Assembly: GCA_002104905.1 (NCBI GenBank)
Contig: MCFE01000272.1
Coordinates: 42,020 to 106,019 of the forward strand
Source: Basidiobolus meristosporus CBS 931.73
Taxonomy: Eukaryota; Basidiobolomycota; Basidiobolomycetes; Basidiobolales; Basidiobolaceae
Length of the DNA: 64,000 nucleotides
Direction of reading: 5' to 3'
Shown here: positions 22,873-33,599 of the stretch, piece after piece
Layout of the letters: each line of letters begins with the position of its first letter
How positions within the stretch are numbered: the stretch's first letter is position 1
Made by a program: the position numbers and the translations under genes
The notes under the pieces: generated by a model
Seen by the model: only the letters and a program-made list of their open reading frames with translations
What the model was told of the DNA's origin: nothing
Database searches by the model: none

Positions 22873-25101
22873 ATGTCCTTTCTGCCAAAGCACCATCGCC
22901 CCTTGGGGAAACTCGCCAGGTATGCCAGATACACCGGAGCCGAGGCGTTCTCCAACCCCCGATGCACCAAGGTGGTCGGCGCGTCCTCACCGGTGACCCT
23001 TCGTGCCCATTCCACCGAAGCCCAGCCCAAGAAAAAAATCCTGGTGTTTGACAACAAATCCCCCAATCTCCAGGATTTCATCCGTGCCTCTTCAAACCAG
23101 CTTTCTGGGGCCACGGTGAATATCCCGCAGCCCGAGGCTGTCCCTTACCTTCCCCAGGTCAATTATGGGGCTGGCTCGAAGTATTTTATTGAAGTGTATG
23201 GGTGCCAGGTATGAAGAGAATCTCTGCATTGCTTGAAACTCCCCCCCCCACTCACCCCCTTTTTCTCTAGATGAATGTGAACGACACCGAAATCCTCATG
23301 GGGATCTTGAACCAGGCAGGCTATTCCAGAACTCACGAGCTCGAGGATGCCGATGTGATTTTCCTAGTGACCGTACGTAACTTGAGCCCCCCAGCCTTGG
23401 CAGGACCTAAAGCTAACCCTCTCCCCACCCCCCCCCCTTTACAGTGCTCCATCCGAGAGAACGCGGAAAATAAGATTTACCAACGTCTCAATTACTTCAA
23501 GCACCTGAAGACCAAAAAACGGCCCACTCGACCACCTCTTGTGGGAGTTCTTGGGGTATGTCTTGTCTGTCGGGAAACTAGCTAGCGCGATTGACTGACC
23601 AGGTTGCTTCACAAACAGTGTATGGCCGAAAGACTGAAGGGGAAACTGCTGGAGCAAGAGAAGGTGGTCGACATCGTATGCGGGCCCGATGCTTATCGCT
23701 CCATCCCCCACCTTATCAGTATGGCAGAGACCTCTATCCAGCAAGTGGCCAATGTGATCCTCTCCGCTGATGAAACCTACGCCGATATTATGCCCGTCAG
23801 ACTCAACGATAACAGCGTCAGTGTTCACTTGTCGATCATGCGGTACTGCTTCTGTGTAGCGTTGATATCACCCGAGTGCTAATCCAACTTCCCGTTGATG
23901 TTTAGTGGATGTAACAATATGTGCAGTTACTGCATCGTTCCATTTACTCGTGGAACGGAACGCAGTCGCCCCATTGACTCGATCGTAGACGAGGTGAGGA
24001 AACTGAGTGATCAAGGGATCAAAGAAGGTAGGTGAAATCGACGTGCAACCCCTTCACCCCCCCCAACCGCACCAGTCAAATAACCGCTTCGACAGTCATT
24101 CTGCTTGGACAGAATGTGAACTCGTACAGAGACACCAGCGAGAGCAAGATCTTCGCCACCTCCACCATCGGCCAGGACTTGAGTCGAGGATTCAAAACCA
24201 TCTACAAGAGAAAGGAGGGTGGAAGACGCTTCGCCGAGTTGATCGACAGAGTCTCGGAGATCGATCCCGAGGTAGGGTGTGCTTTGGATGGCACCGGTTG
24301 ACCAGACATTGACGGAGTTTATTCCCAGATGAGAATCCGATTTACGTCCCCGCATCCCAAAGACTTCCCCGATGACCTTCTATGGTTGATCAAGGAAAAG
24401 CCCAACGTGTGCTCCAACATCCATATGCCAGCGCAGTCGGGCAACACCGAAGTATTGGACAGAATGCGCAGAGGATACTCCAGGGAGGCCTACCTGGACC
24501 TGGTCAGCAGGATCAGAGGAGTGATCCCTGGGGTCACCCTCAGCAGTGACTTCATCACCGGGTTCTGTCATGAAACTGAGGAGGAGCACAGGGATACCGT
24601 CACACTCATGGAGCAGGTCAAGTACGATATGGCCTACATGTTTGCATACAGGTAATTCAGACGTCACAGATGGTCAGCCGCCACCTACAACCCATGACTG
24701 ACCCCTGTTACTCCCATTATGGTGACAGCATGCGCGAGAAGACCCACGCCCACCGCAAGATGATTGACGATGTACCGGACGATGTCAAGTCCCGTCGCCT
24801 CCAAGAGATCATCGAGACCTTCCACAGGAACGCCAGAGAGAAGAACCAAGCCTTAATAGGAAAGCCCCAGCTGGTTCTTGTCGAGGGGACCACCAAGAGA
24901 AACGCCAACATGCTCCAAGGACGTGATGATGGGAACCACAAGGTCTTCATTGAAATCCCTGCTGGCCAAGACATGAACATCAAGCCCGGCGATTACGTCA
25001 AAGTCATCACGCAAGCTGCAAGCGCCACCTCTCTCTCGGCCCTCGCCGTGGAGAAGACCACCTTGGCTGAGTACGCTCGACAGCACCCCACTGCCAATTA
25101 G
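22873..25101 (+). CDS. CDK5RAP1-like mitochondrial tRNA methylthiotransferase (8 exons)
   Basis: A radical-SAM enzyme that by family converts i6A to ms2i6A at position 37 of mitochondrial tRNAs using SAM and two 4Fe-4S clusters. Exons: 22873-23208, 23271-23372, 23445-23555, 23619-23842, 23906-24027, 24096-24271, 24329-24651, 24729-25101; all junctions are GT-AG and keep frame. The N-terminal 50 residues are Arg-rich with no acidic run, a mitochondrial presequence. The MTTase domain follows ([20 protein letters not shown]) with cluster-binding cysteines, then the radical-SAM motif CNNMCSYC encoded across the exon 4/5 junction, [17 protein letters not shown] and a C-terminal TRAM domain. I chose the ATG at 22873 because an upstream in-frame start adds only low-complexity sequence. 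Stop is TAG. Confidence 0.95.
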
Positions 25102-25508
25102 ATATGTAGGGGAACATCCGAATAGAACCCCCCTCTTCTCAACCATTTCGTGTCGTTAATTCCAAGCACCATGTAAACACGATTTCCAAAGCACCTGGTA
25201 GATCATTGTAATCTAATGTCTGTTACGCATCCCACCCATAGTCGAGATAGATCAGTCTTTGAATAAACGTCGTGAGGAGATTTCCTGATATTCAACTGAG
25301 CCGCGGTTTGCGATGATCGGTGTGTAAAGGGTCATGGGTGGTTTACCGTTGGCCCAACGCCTAGTGCACGCTGTCATGCAAGTGTCATGCACACCCAGTC
25401 ACGTAGTCTGAAATTCTGGTTGGTTGCTGGCCTACCAAGGCGAATTGGAGCCGTTCCCCTGCCAGCCAACTGAAATGAATTTATTGCTTGCCAAGTGCTC
25501 TAGAAGGG
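25102..25508. other. Convergent intergenic region
   Basis: 3' flanks of the methylthiotransferase and the DHHC gene meet here. GAATAAACG near 25260 is a possible poly(A) signal for the plus-strand gene. No ORF of note. Confidence 0.6.
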
Positions 25509-27135
25509 TTACATCTTGGGGGGAATCAAGGCTTCCAGGAGATTCCCCCACGCCCCCTTGTCATATATATTACGGAGTTGGCTGATGCTCCGAACCTTGA
25601 TCAGGTCTTCGCGGTCGACGGCCGAATTCTCGTCTCTCATTACTTTGCGCTGTCTAACTTGGTCGTGCTGGACATGAACTACGGTGGCTTCGGCGGGATC
25701 TAGCTGAGCTTTGGTCATGTAACATCTTCCCTGTCTTATGTCGGCTCGAAGCCGCGCCCACTTGATGGATTCGTTGGTGGTGGTTCCCGAAGCAACGGTA
25801 TACAAGTGGAGGCCGAGAAAGAACGTCAGGATGACTGCGATCGCAAAGGAAAGAACACCCAACGAGAATAGCATCGGGTTGTCATCAATGACAAACTGTA
25901 GAATGATCGTGAGTAGCAGTTCACGTTGGAGAAAGCATTAGTGCATTTACCACCAGGTAGTCCAGCCAGTCTAGCTGGTCGAGTTGGTCGATATCCCCGT
26001 ACCAGGATTCGGGGAATCCGAGCTCTATCAGAATCACTGCCACTACGTAGGTGGCATACAAAGAAATGGCCAGGGTTGCTCCCAGAAAGACCAGGAAGTA
26101 GTGGTGGTTGCCTTGGCCGATACAATTGTTCACCCAGATACCTAAGTATTTATGCTGTGAATTCCAACCCATGGATGCATAGAAGTCATGGAGCCATTAC
26201 AATGATGATCGAAGAGCCCTACACACACGTTGCATCGTGAGCAGTGCTTGGAGCGCGCTGGCCTGTCCGTGCGATGCTCATGAGTCTAGGCTTTTCCGTA
26301 GCCATTTCAATCCGTTGCGACTGACCTTATAAAATGACAAGTTTCACACTCTTTAGGCTCGTAAAGAACATAATCATATTCATAGCGTCTCCTCGCCATG
26401 AGCGAGTTCTCGGCGTTGATAATCCCCGGGTCGCTAAACGACACAAGCCCAAACGACCCATAGGTGATTACCACCATCAGAGGGATTGTACAGCTGAAAA
26501 TAAACCGGGTGAGCCGGTTGTCAAACAAATCCAAGCAGAATCAACGTACTAGTGAAAATCAGCGAGTGAGGTGTCCGCGAGCTTACTCCATCCCCTCGAA
26601 AAAAAGACCCAAACTCCGAGGGTGAGAAGAAAACAGTACAAGCCCTAAAGGCCTTCCAGGTTAGAGAATGGCCTAATAACAAACGACAAAGTGGGGGATC
26701 CAACCTGCAACAGAGGATTTGCCGCATAAATCACATAGTTGTATGTCCGCTGGATAGTCTGAATTTGCTTTCTTCCTACAACCGGAAGTAGCAGTACTCT
26801 GTGTCATCAACGGAAAAGACAACTTAGACAATGCCCCGCCTGGCGAGAAACTTCAGAGCTTACTTCAAATCATTTACGAACTCCTCAAAAAGAGAGTTGT
26901 ATAGCCAGCCAAAGAAATTTGTTCTTCTCCAGAAGTTAGTACCGAGAAACGAACAACGCATCCTAGATAATCCAACCTGGAGTTTGCTCTGGGTCCTAAT
27001 AGCAGGATCGATATGAGCAGCAAGATGAGGCTTATCCCAATAAGGCAGAAAACAATCAATCCTCCCTGTTAATAATAAAGATGTTCAGGTAATCAGATGG
27101 TCAGAGTAAACAGTACAGGAATAACAGCGTACCAT
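25509..27135 (-). CDS. DHHC-type palmitoyltransferase (ZDHHC4/Swf1-like), one in-frame TGA in my model
   Basis: A multipass membrane S-acyltransferase. Supported exons from the 3' end: 25509-25895, 25952-26141, 26201-26262, and one starting at 26326. The Cys-rich domain reads [15 protein letters not shown], then [12 protein letters not shown], then [15 protein letters not shown]; the intron at 26142-26200 splits the DHHC cysteine codon. A DPG motif precedes it and a TNES (TTxE-type) motif follows the last helices. Upstream exons encode hydrophobic segments (near 26710-26770 and 26990-27070). A start at ATG 27133-27135 lying directly against an intron fits. In this model a TGA falls in a loop about 10 codons before RLTRFIFSC (near 26541); the N-terminal exon boundaries are less certain than the catalytic part. 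Confidence 0.85.
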
Positions 27136-27834
27136 TAGCAAGGCTGCCGTCGCGTGTTTACCCACCACTATATATCAAAAATGGTAGATGACACTTCCTA
27201 GTTCCAAGGGATTGATAACCCAGTGTTATCTCAATTGCTGAAAACATGTTTAACAAATCACATTACCAAAAAATTGGTTTACTTTGAATCGGGCTAAATA
27301 TTTATGATGTATAATGCCAATCTGCTGAAATATCCCCCATTACCTATCGACTTTAGATCTACCTTGTTCCATAAGCCAGAAACCCTATGCAAGCGACCAG
27401 AATAGATAGAAGGCGTTCAGTCACGTGACTAGACATTATAATACCGTACTCCACAACCAACTAGGCATGGTCATGGTAATACCCCGGGTATTTTAGGATT
27501 TCTGTTTCATGTTTTGCCTACCGCTCATGATTTCTATATCTGTCCTTATGCATCATCTATTTGGAGAACGGAGAATTTCCTACACCTCCAATTCATGGCG
27601 CTCCTGGTTACGGATTTCAACGCCTTCGAAGCAGGAATACACAGCACGCCTAACCTTTAACAGAATTGGCCTGCTTAGCTCAGCTCTCAGTATTTCGAAT
27701 GGTACTCTACAATGTCTGACGATAAGTACCCATAATTGAGGCTAGACCCATATACATTGTAGAACCCAAACACTGCCATCACTGCATATCGAGGACTCCT
27801 TGTGGAATGGAGTCGAATTGCCATTTGCGAACAT
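27136..27834. other. Intergenic or 3' part of an unassigned gene
   Basis: No gene can be supported. Minus-strand frames at 27687-27896 might continue the unassigned gene to the right (27835-28690), but I cannot join them confidently. A TATATA motif near 27166 could serve the DHHC gene. Confidence 0.4.
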
Positions 27835-28690
27835 CTAAGATGTCCCTTTTGCCAGGATGAGATAGGGATTCGGCGATGCCCTTTTTCCTGGCCCACTTAT
27901 CCATACTGCTAAGCGGTGACCAGGGACTGGTTTAAATCCTTCAAGCCTCCTCTGCACGTTGCAAGGTAATGGCCTCTCGGTTGCTGACTGCTTTTCCTGT
28001 TCCAACCAAACCAATCTGTTCAGAATCATCATGTAGGGGCAATGGAGGTTATCATTAGTGTCAGAAATGAGGGATCCCCCAGTGACTCTGAGGCTCAAGA
28101 AATAGGAACATCTGGTGCCATTGGTTACGACTTGGATTGAGATACTTGGCTGCTCGGCTCATACCTCAGGCGCTACTCTGTAGTGACCAATTACCCAATG
28201 GACTAAATGTACTGGGAATGGACATGCACGGTGATGGCCATCCAAGCACTTCTTCATTGGTAAAGACCATTTGAACGGATTCCCATTTTTGCAGCCATGC
28301 AGTCTGCGAGTACACCGCATGAAACCTTTGCAATTGGGAAATATCGAAGAAAATTCGAGAAGGATTAGTGATACAATGGCGACACAGTTAATGTGTGTTT
28401 GAGGACAATCCCATTGACTCACCAGCTCATGCAGTCCGTATATGGAAAGAACAAGGAAGGCATGAAATAGTTCTAGTTTCTTTCCATATCCGAAAGGTTC
28501 ATTATTGGTATCTGTTCTAGAGAATTGCCTAATTTGAGGAGAAATCCGAGGGGTTGTATAAGAAGTAGAGCTGCTGATGATTTTGATAAGGAGAAATGTT
28601 ACACCTAATCATATCACAATAGCTAGGAATATACAAATGAGCAGTGTGATCACCTCATTGTAACACGAAGAGTGCGAGGCCGTTACCAAT
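27835..28690 (-). CDS. Unassigned multi-exon gene, possible membrane protein
   Basis: I do not recognise this gene. On the minus strand a strongly hydrophobic stretch (VITLLICIFLAIVI, near 28605-28650) is followed by an in-frame TGA, then more hydrophobic residues, a Ser/Thr-rich stretch and KKLELFHAFLVLSIYGLHEL. A good donor (GTGAGT at about 28424) and acceptors at about 28335 and 28025 suggest introns, and a terminal frame ends with TAG at 27835. The TGA and the competing frames mean it could equally be a pseudogene. Confidence 0.3.
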
Positions 28691-28729
28691 GACAGTTGGG
28701 GTTTGTTGATCAAGCGTCCATTGCTGTAA

Positions 28730-28737
28730 TATATAAG
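28730..28737 (+). promoter_or_regulatory. TATA box of the first DUF1775 gene
   Basis: TATATAAG, 68 bp before the chosen ATG at 28805, in otherwise unstructured upstream DNA. Confidence 0.6.
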
Positions 28738-28804
28738 TTGCATAGAACATTCTATGCTTCCTCATTACCTTTTTTGTAAACTCGTCACACGCTTTGTTGA
28801 CCAA

Positions 28805-29425
28805 ATGCTTTCACTGAATACCTGCTCTGGCGCCTTGGTTGTGCTGCTTACGCTCGTGAATCCAGCTGTATCTCATATCACCGCTAATCCAAGCGCAGCT
28901 TACTTGAATACTTACTTCCAGACGGCGTTTCGCGTTCCCCATGGCTGCTCAGGCTCGCCAACCGTGAAGTTGACTATTGATATCCCTGATGGCGTTATCA
29001 ATGTTGCGCCTCACCAGATCTACAATTGGACCATTTCCATTGCCTACCGTCCACTCTTTCCTCCCGTCATCAGTGAGGGGGCAGTTGTTAACCAAACAGT
29101 CAGCTCGGTTACATATTCCGGTTATTTAGATCCAACCTGCTACGAGGACTTCGGAATCTCCATGAAACTGCCTGCCCAGGTTCCAAACAGCATTCTGTAT
29201 TTCCCCGCCCATCAGATTTGTGTCAATGGATCCACTGATTGGACCAATACTCCACAGAGTGGCCAAAATGCGATGTCATTGCCCGCCCCAGCACCTAGTG
29301 TCCAAACGGTTCCTCAGCCGTCCTCCAACAGTGCCAGCGGGGTTGCCGCTGCGGCGTCCTTCACCAATGCATCGAGCCACTCGCTGGCATTGGCATTCAT
29401 TTTGATCTTTGCATTTGCCCACTAG
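28805..29425 (+). CDS. Secreted DUF1775 (YcnI-like) protein, GPI-type C-terminus
   Basis: 206 residues, no intron. I start at ATG 28805 rather than 17 codons upstream because it gives a clean signal peptide (hydrophobic ALVVLLTLV, cleavage before HITANPSAAY). The DUF1775 domain follows: FRVPHGC, TVKLTIDIPDGV, YEDFGISMKLP, LYFPAHQICVNGSTDW. Then comes a Ser/Pro-rich spacer and a hydrophobic tail (LALAFILIFAFAH) without a basic anchor, typical of a GPI signal, so the protein should sit at the cell surface. In bacterial YcnI the mature N-terminal His binds copper; here the predicted mature N-terminus is also His. N-x-S/T sites are present. It has a tandem paralogue at 30084. Confidence 0.9.
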   Translation: MLSLNTCSGALVVLLTLVNPAVSHITANPSAAYLNTYFQTAFRVPHGCSGSPTVKLTIDIPDGVINVAPHQIYNWTISIAYRPLFPPVISEGAVVNQTVSSVTYSGYLDPTCYEDFGISMKLPAQVPNSILYFPAHQICVNGSTDWTNTPQSGQNAMSLPAPAPSVQTVPQPSSNSASGVAAAASFTNASSHSLALAFILIFAFAH

Positions 29426-30003
29426 TTTTCCCTCGTTGATTGCTCCACTTTAATGTATGTAACCGAAATGCAGTTCCATGGGTTTCGTAACATCAGGTGA
29501 AGTGCTGAATTGCTGTCTAATAAAACCACAATTCTTTATCGGTGTCTGTGATACCATGGGAGTGGAATCAGATGGATATTGGTATTAACCCGTGCAACCA
29601 TAACACCCATTTGATTAGATGGAATGAATTGATGGGACTACTGGCTGAGACCAGGCTGTTGCTGGAAAACTTTTCGAACCCCCTATCCTGTGGTGACTGT
29701 TCTAGAAGCCTTCCATTTGAGATGGTCTCACGAGGAATCACGACATCTTCACAATTCCATGACAACACCACTTACGGTGCTAACCGATAAAGCCATTTGG
29801 TCCAATCAATGCAGCCTGCTGCCATGTTTTCTGGAAGATTTCCTTTCCTGGGCAACCTGAGGGATATGTAAATTAAGCTTCATTGCACTGTGAAACCATC
29901 TACATGACGAGCAGCTTATTATTCTCCCAGGTATGTATTGATCCGTTGCAAATTTGTATCGACCAGATAGCACCCCCTGGTACGTTGGAAGTGGAAACCT
30001 GCC
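29426..30003. other. Intergenic spacer between the DUF1775 paralogues
   Basis: 3' UTR of the first gene (AATAAAACC near 29519) and promoter of the second. The 82-codon plus-strand frame at 29542-29790 has no recognisable content. Confidence 0.6.
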
Positions 30004-30011
30004 TATAAATA
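30004..30011 (+). promoter_or_regulatory. TATA box of the second DUF1775 gene
   Basis: TATAAATA, 73 bp before ATG 30084, the same spacing class as in the upstream paralogue. Confidence 0.65.
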
Positions 30012-30083
30012 TGCCAAAGCTCACTGGTAGCTTTCGACAAGCTTGTCTGATTCATACTATCTCCCACTGAGCAAATCTTGAAT

Positions 30084-30698
30084 ATGGTCTCCTTCAGAGC
30101 TCTTTTCACCTCCACAACCGCCTTCTTGGCCACTCTTGCTCCTGTTATGTCTCATGTCACTGCTAATCCCAACGCCGCCTACCTGGATTCTTACTTCCAA
30201 ACCTCCTTCCGTGTCGGTCACGGGTGCTCAAACTCCCCAACTGTCAAGCTAACCATTGATATTCCCGATGGTGTCACCAGTGTTGCCCCTCACCAGCTTT
30301 ATAACTGGACCATTGCCATCAATTATCGCCCTTTGGTTCCCCCTGTCACCAGCCACGGAGAAACCATCAATCAAACAGTCAGCTCTGTTACCTACACTGG
30401 TTACCTGGAGCCCACCTATTATGAAGACTTCGGTGTCTCTATGAAGCTCCCCGCTCAAGTTACCAACAACGTGCTGTACTTCCCAGTCCATCAGATCTGT
30501 GTCAACGGATCTACCGAATGGACCGACATTCCCCAACCCGGAAAGACTGGCCAATTGGCTTCACCTGCCGCTAGTGTGCAAACTGTCCCCAAGCCTGCCA
30601 CCGATGGTAAGGGCACCACTAGCGCTGCTACCTCCATGACTTCCGCCAGATCCCTCTTAATCCTAGCTCTTACAGCTGTGTCTGCCATGGCACTCTAA
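30084..30698 (+). CDS. Second secreted DUF1775 (YcnI-like) protein, GPI-type C-terminus
   Basis: 204 residues, no intron. A signal peptide ends at VMS followed by HVTANPNAAY, so the mature N-terminus would be His as in YcnI copper proteins. The domain matches the upstream paralogue block by block (FRVGHGC, TVKLTIDIPDGV, YEDFGVSMKLP, LYFPVHQICVNGSTEW), and the tail is Ser/Thr-rich then hydrophobic (LLILALTAVSAMAL), a GPI signal. The two genes are a recent tandem duplicate. Start: the first ATG after TATA; the in-frame TTG at 30078 is not needed. Stop TAA. Confidence 0.9.
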   Translation: MVSFRALFTSTTAFLATLAPVMSHVTANPNAAYLDSYFQTSFRVGHGCSNSPTVKLTIDIPDGVTSVAPHQLYNWTIAINYRPLVPPVTSHGETINQTVSSVTYTGYLEPTYYEDFGVSMKLPAQVTNNVLYFPVHQICVNGSTEWTDIPQPGKTGQLASPAASVQTVPKPATDGKGTTSAATSMTSARSLLILALTAVSAMAL

Positions 30699-31288
30699 TT
30701 TAATGTACACAGCCAAGTGCAACGGTAGAATCCTATGGTCCCCTGTATGTAATCGGCATTAAGCTTAACCATCATACCCATTCAAGTTGATTAATTAAAG
30801 TTGAATATTCCATTCACCACAAATGGCCCACCCATGTATCATGCTATCTTTATGCTATTAATTTATACCAACATCCAGTCAGTAGTTGCATGGGGAATCA
30901 GCATTCCTTCACGTCACACTGTTCGGTAAATAGAGCTGACACTATCCGGCTCTGGCCGAGATGTTGGAAACACAGGATTTCGTTGATCAATTCGTACATA
31001 TTGCCCAACAGATTCCCTCTGGTATGCACTACATGAATTAAGCCTAGGCTACAATAGCCATGTATGTAACAAAACGGTCGTAGTTTGATATTGATGTGGT
31101 CCTCCTCCTCCAGTAGCATTCAGCATCGGTTGCTTACTCACATCCAATCTTTGGGCTCATGAGCATCGTTGGGTAAATAATTCGTGCGAGGCTAGTATTT
31201 ACAGGTAAACATTTTACATTTATTATTCAAATTTCAACACATCGAATGTCATGATATCCGACATTGGTGTGGAATGTGGGCGATATGC
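30699..31288. other. Intergenic, nothing assigned
   Basis: Contains an AATTAAAG motif near 30792 (3' UTR of the preceding gene). The 73-codon minus frame at 30898-31119 is not recognisable. Confidence 0.55.
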
Positions 31289-31576
31289 CTAAGAGTTCCA
31301 GTTCATACGAGCATCTCCCTTGGTGGCTCCAGCTTTGCCTTCGGCTTGCATTTGCTCGTTACCAAGGGCGCCTCCGACGGTGTCCTTGATGTTGCCCTTA
31401 ATCTTTTCACCGGCACCTTGGGCGTAGCCTTGAGCTTGGGCGCCCTTATATTCAGCATCGGCACTGGCGCGGTCGGCTTTTCCTTCGGCTTGCATCTGTT
31501 CGTTGCCCATCATGTTCCCGAGGTTTTCCTTGATGGCGCCACCAGCGGACTTCAAGTTAGCGTTGATCTTATCCAT
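31289..31576 (-). CDS. CsbD-family stress-response protein
   Basis: 95 residues in one exon, hydrophilic and Gly/Ala/Lys-rich. Two CsbD-type repeats are visible: SAGGAIKENLGNMMGNEQMQ (residues 10-29) and GEKIKGNIKDTVGGALGNEQ (about 56-75), each followed by AEGKA. CsbD proteins are small soluble proteins induced by stress; the molecular role is not known. ATG at 31576 lies about 50 bp after a strong TATA box; stop TAG. Confidence 0.9.
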   Translation of the reverse strand: MDKINANLKSAGGAIKENLGNMMGNEQMQAEGKADRASADAEYKGAQAQGYAQGAGEKIKGNIKDTVGGALGNEQMQAEGKAGATKGDARMNWNS

Positions 31577-31625
31577 AGTAGTAGAGAATGTTGTTGAACT
31601 TGTCGGGACTGAGGGTCAACTCCGC

Positions 31626-31634
31626 ACTTTTATA
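31626..31634 (-). promoter_or_regulatory. TATA box of the CsbD-family gene
   Basis: TATAAAAGT on the minus strand, about 50 bp upstream of the start codon. Confidence 0.65.
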
Positions 31635-32279
31635 CATGTTACGAACGAGGTACGCTGACGATCATGCCAGGAAACGTCATCCATAGAAATTTATGAGTAT
31701 GCTCCTTAGCGTTGATACGTGTCATACAGTTCATACCTTGCAGCAGCAAAGCTAATGGTTCGATCTACCTTGCTTGCTGAAATCGATTTTTGGAAACAGA
31801 TCCCACTACATGGAGCCAACCGTATCGTTTACATGCTCGCAATTGCATCATCACCCGCAATACGTGTACAGCCAATCCAATAATGCGGGCCGTGTTCATT
31901 GACACTTTGTTTCTTCCTCTATTCGAGCGACCAGTCATCCTCGCCCTAGAGCCTGATTGGCCATAAGGGCTGATGTCGTAGGCAGGCGCGTTTAAGAGTG
32001 ATAGTGATACCTCCCCTAATCAGTGTCACTTTTAATGCAACTTTCCGCCAATTTATTCTTATGAATGCTGGAATAATCAAACTAGTGCTAGATCTGTTTA
32101 ATGAGCATGGTCGGTGGAGTCAGGCTTGAGCAGGCGATACGTAGTCTGTTCAAATTGACCGCACAGTAATTCTAGCGATTTGCTATGGAATACATACGGG
32201 GGGTCTTTTCAAAAATCTTATTTGAACGTGCCATTCAAGAAGGTCAGAGAGACCCGAGTGAGCAGAAACAAATCAATAT

Positions 32280-32498
32280 TTATTGAAGCTTGGTGCTGAG
32301 GCTCTCTTTTTTCCAGTTGGTAATAATATCGTCTTCTTCCCAGGTTGCTTGGTCCTGGAACTTATCCTGGTAATGGCAATGCCCGGTATGAGAGGAGTGG
32401 GGTTTCTTGGTTACCTTTTCGCTTGAGGGGGTATCATCGCTTTGCGCGGTCCTCCGCGAGTCAGCTTGACCTTTAGACAGTTTGGTTTTCTGGTCCAT
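32280..32498 (-). CDS. Small hydrophilic protein (72 aa), unrecognised
   Basis: A short single-exon frame from ATG 32498 to TAA 32280, preceded by a TATA box about 35 bp upstream. The product is Lys/Asp/Ser/Gln-rich with no membrane segment; it has a His-rich middle (HSSHTGHCHYQ) and a C-terminal TWEEDDIITNWKKES. Composition and promoter resemble the nearby CsbD gene, suggesting a small stress-type protein, but I recognise no family. Confidence 0.55.
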   Translation of the reverse strand: MDQKTKLSKGQADSRRTAQSDDTPSSEKVTKKPHSSHTGHCHYQDKFQDQATWEEDDIITNWKKESLSTKLQ

Positions 32499-32528
32499 CA
32501 CGATTGACTAGTCAGCTAAGCCAATCTT

Positions 32529-32538
32529 CCTTATATAT
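32529..32538 (-). promoter_or_regulatory. TATA box of the small hydrophilic protein gene
   Basis: ATATATAAGG on the minus strand about 30-35 bp upstream of ATG 32498. Confidence 0.55.
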
Positions 32539-32639
32539 GGGTCGTGCGAGTGCTCTTCGGACTGCAGTTACGTCAGTGGGACATCAAGTGATGGCTTGCC
32601 AGTAAAATGCTAGAATAACATGTTAAACATGACTTATTT

Positions 32640-33243
32640 AAATGAGTCAGGCAGTGCTTCGAATCCTTATATTTATTCTACAAAGTTTTCCACCATATTC
32701 CTAGTAGTGATGATCGCTCGATGAGTCAGCGCTCTAGAAGGAGCCCAACTCCCCCATTCGAGCGAGACTTGGGCAATGGCTATCGTGCACGGTTTAATAT
32801 CCTTTAACAAGTCCACTCTGGCACGGAATATTAGGCCATTCGTAGATCATGTAGAGGTTGCTTACTTACTCATCATCCTCGCCTCTACATTGTACCCGCC
32901 ATGCCTGGGACGCAACCGGGGCTAGTATCCTTTCAAGTTGACATATGCAGTACGCCCTGACAATACGTGATTCGTGTGGAGTATAGTCATATGTTTCGAA
33001 CAGTCACAGAATTTAACTTTTCATGCCATCTACTACTACGAGCCACTTGATGCCGCCAACCACGTTTCAGAAGTGCGCCAGATTGGGAATCACCAATCAG
33101 GGTGTGTGAAAGTTTCCGCTGAGAAGTCTAGATCACTTGGAGGGATTGAGGGATGCTGGAAATGGGCCAATTCGATGCGTAGGGTTTACTCTTTCGCTTC
33201 GGATGCTGGCACCTTATGTATGGTGCTCGTCGTTTTATGGTGA
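32640..33243. other. Intergenic, nothing firm
   Basis: The plus frame at 32974-33243 (89 codons) lacks recognisable motifs and overlaps the opposite-strand frame that enters from 33310. I assign nothing. Confidence 0.45.
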
Positions 33244-33588
33244 CTAGCCCCTCTTGATTTCCACTACCATCAAGCGTCGCGCATACTTCGACGTGATGCC
33301 ACGTATCCATTCCTCTAGTAGTGGCAGTGTTGTCAAGATACTGTAGGACTTCGGTAACCCATCGCTCGCTGTATGACTTGGGGGTGGATCACCAGATCGC
33401 CCAGAGCTGGTCACACTGCTCGGATGAATGTTTGGCGCCGCAGATATTACGAAGTTGGTTCGTAAGGAGCTGTGACATTCTTGTAGAGTGTTGGTATTGA
33501 TGGCTGTGGAGGCAAGAGTTGGGCTGTGCTTGAGGGCATCAAATTGAGGAGAGACAGAAAGCTCGGCCAGGATCTTCATTGATGCCAT
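33244..33588 (-). CDS. Hypothetical protein, 114 aa
   Basis: ATG 33588 to TAG 33244 in one exon. Pro/Ser/Thr-rich centre (residues 58-75) and a C-terminal stretch LPLLEEWIRGITSKYARRL that could be an amphipathic helix. No family recognised. A second minus-strand frame runs over the same DNA and is interrupted by TGA at about 33385, so which frame is coding is not certain. Confidence 0.35.
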   Translation of the reverse strand: MASMKILAELSVSPQFDALKHSPTLASTAINTNTLQECHSSLRTNFVISAAPNIHPSSVTSSGRSGDPPPSHTASDGLPKSYSILTTLPLLEEWIRGITSKYARRLMVVEIKRG

Positions 33589-33599
33589 CTACCTATAGT

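Noticed and set aside
33378-33405. A 24-nt intron (GTGATC...ATACAG) joining two minus-strand frames
   Set aside because: Too short for the spliceosome in this genome, whose clear introns are about 45 nt or longer, and a single 114-codon frame covers the same DNA.
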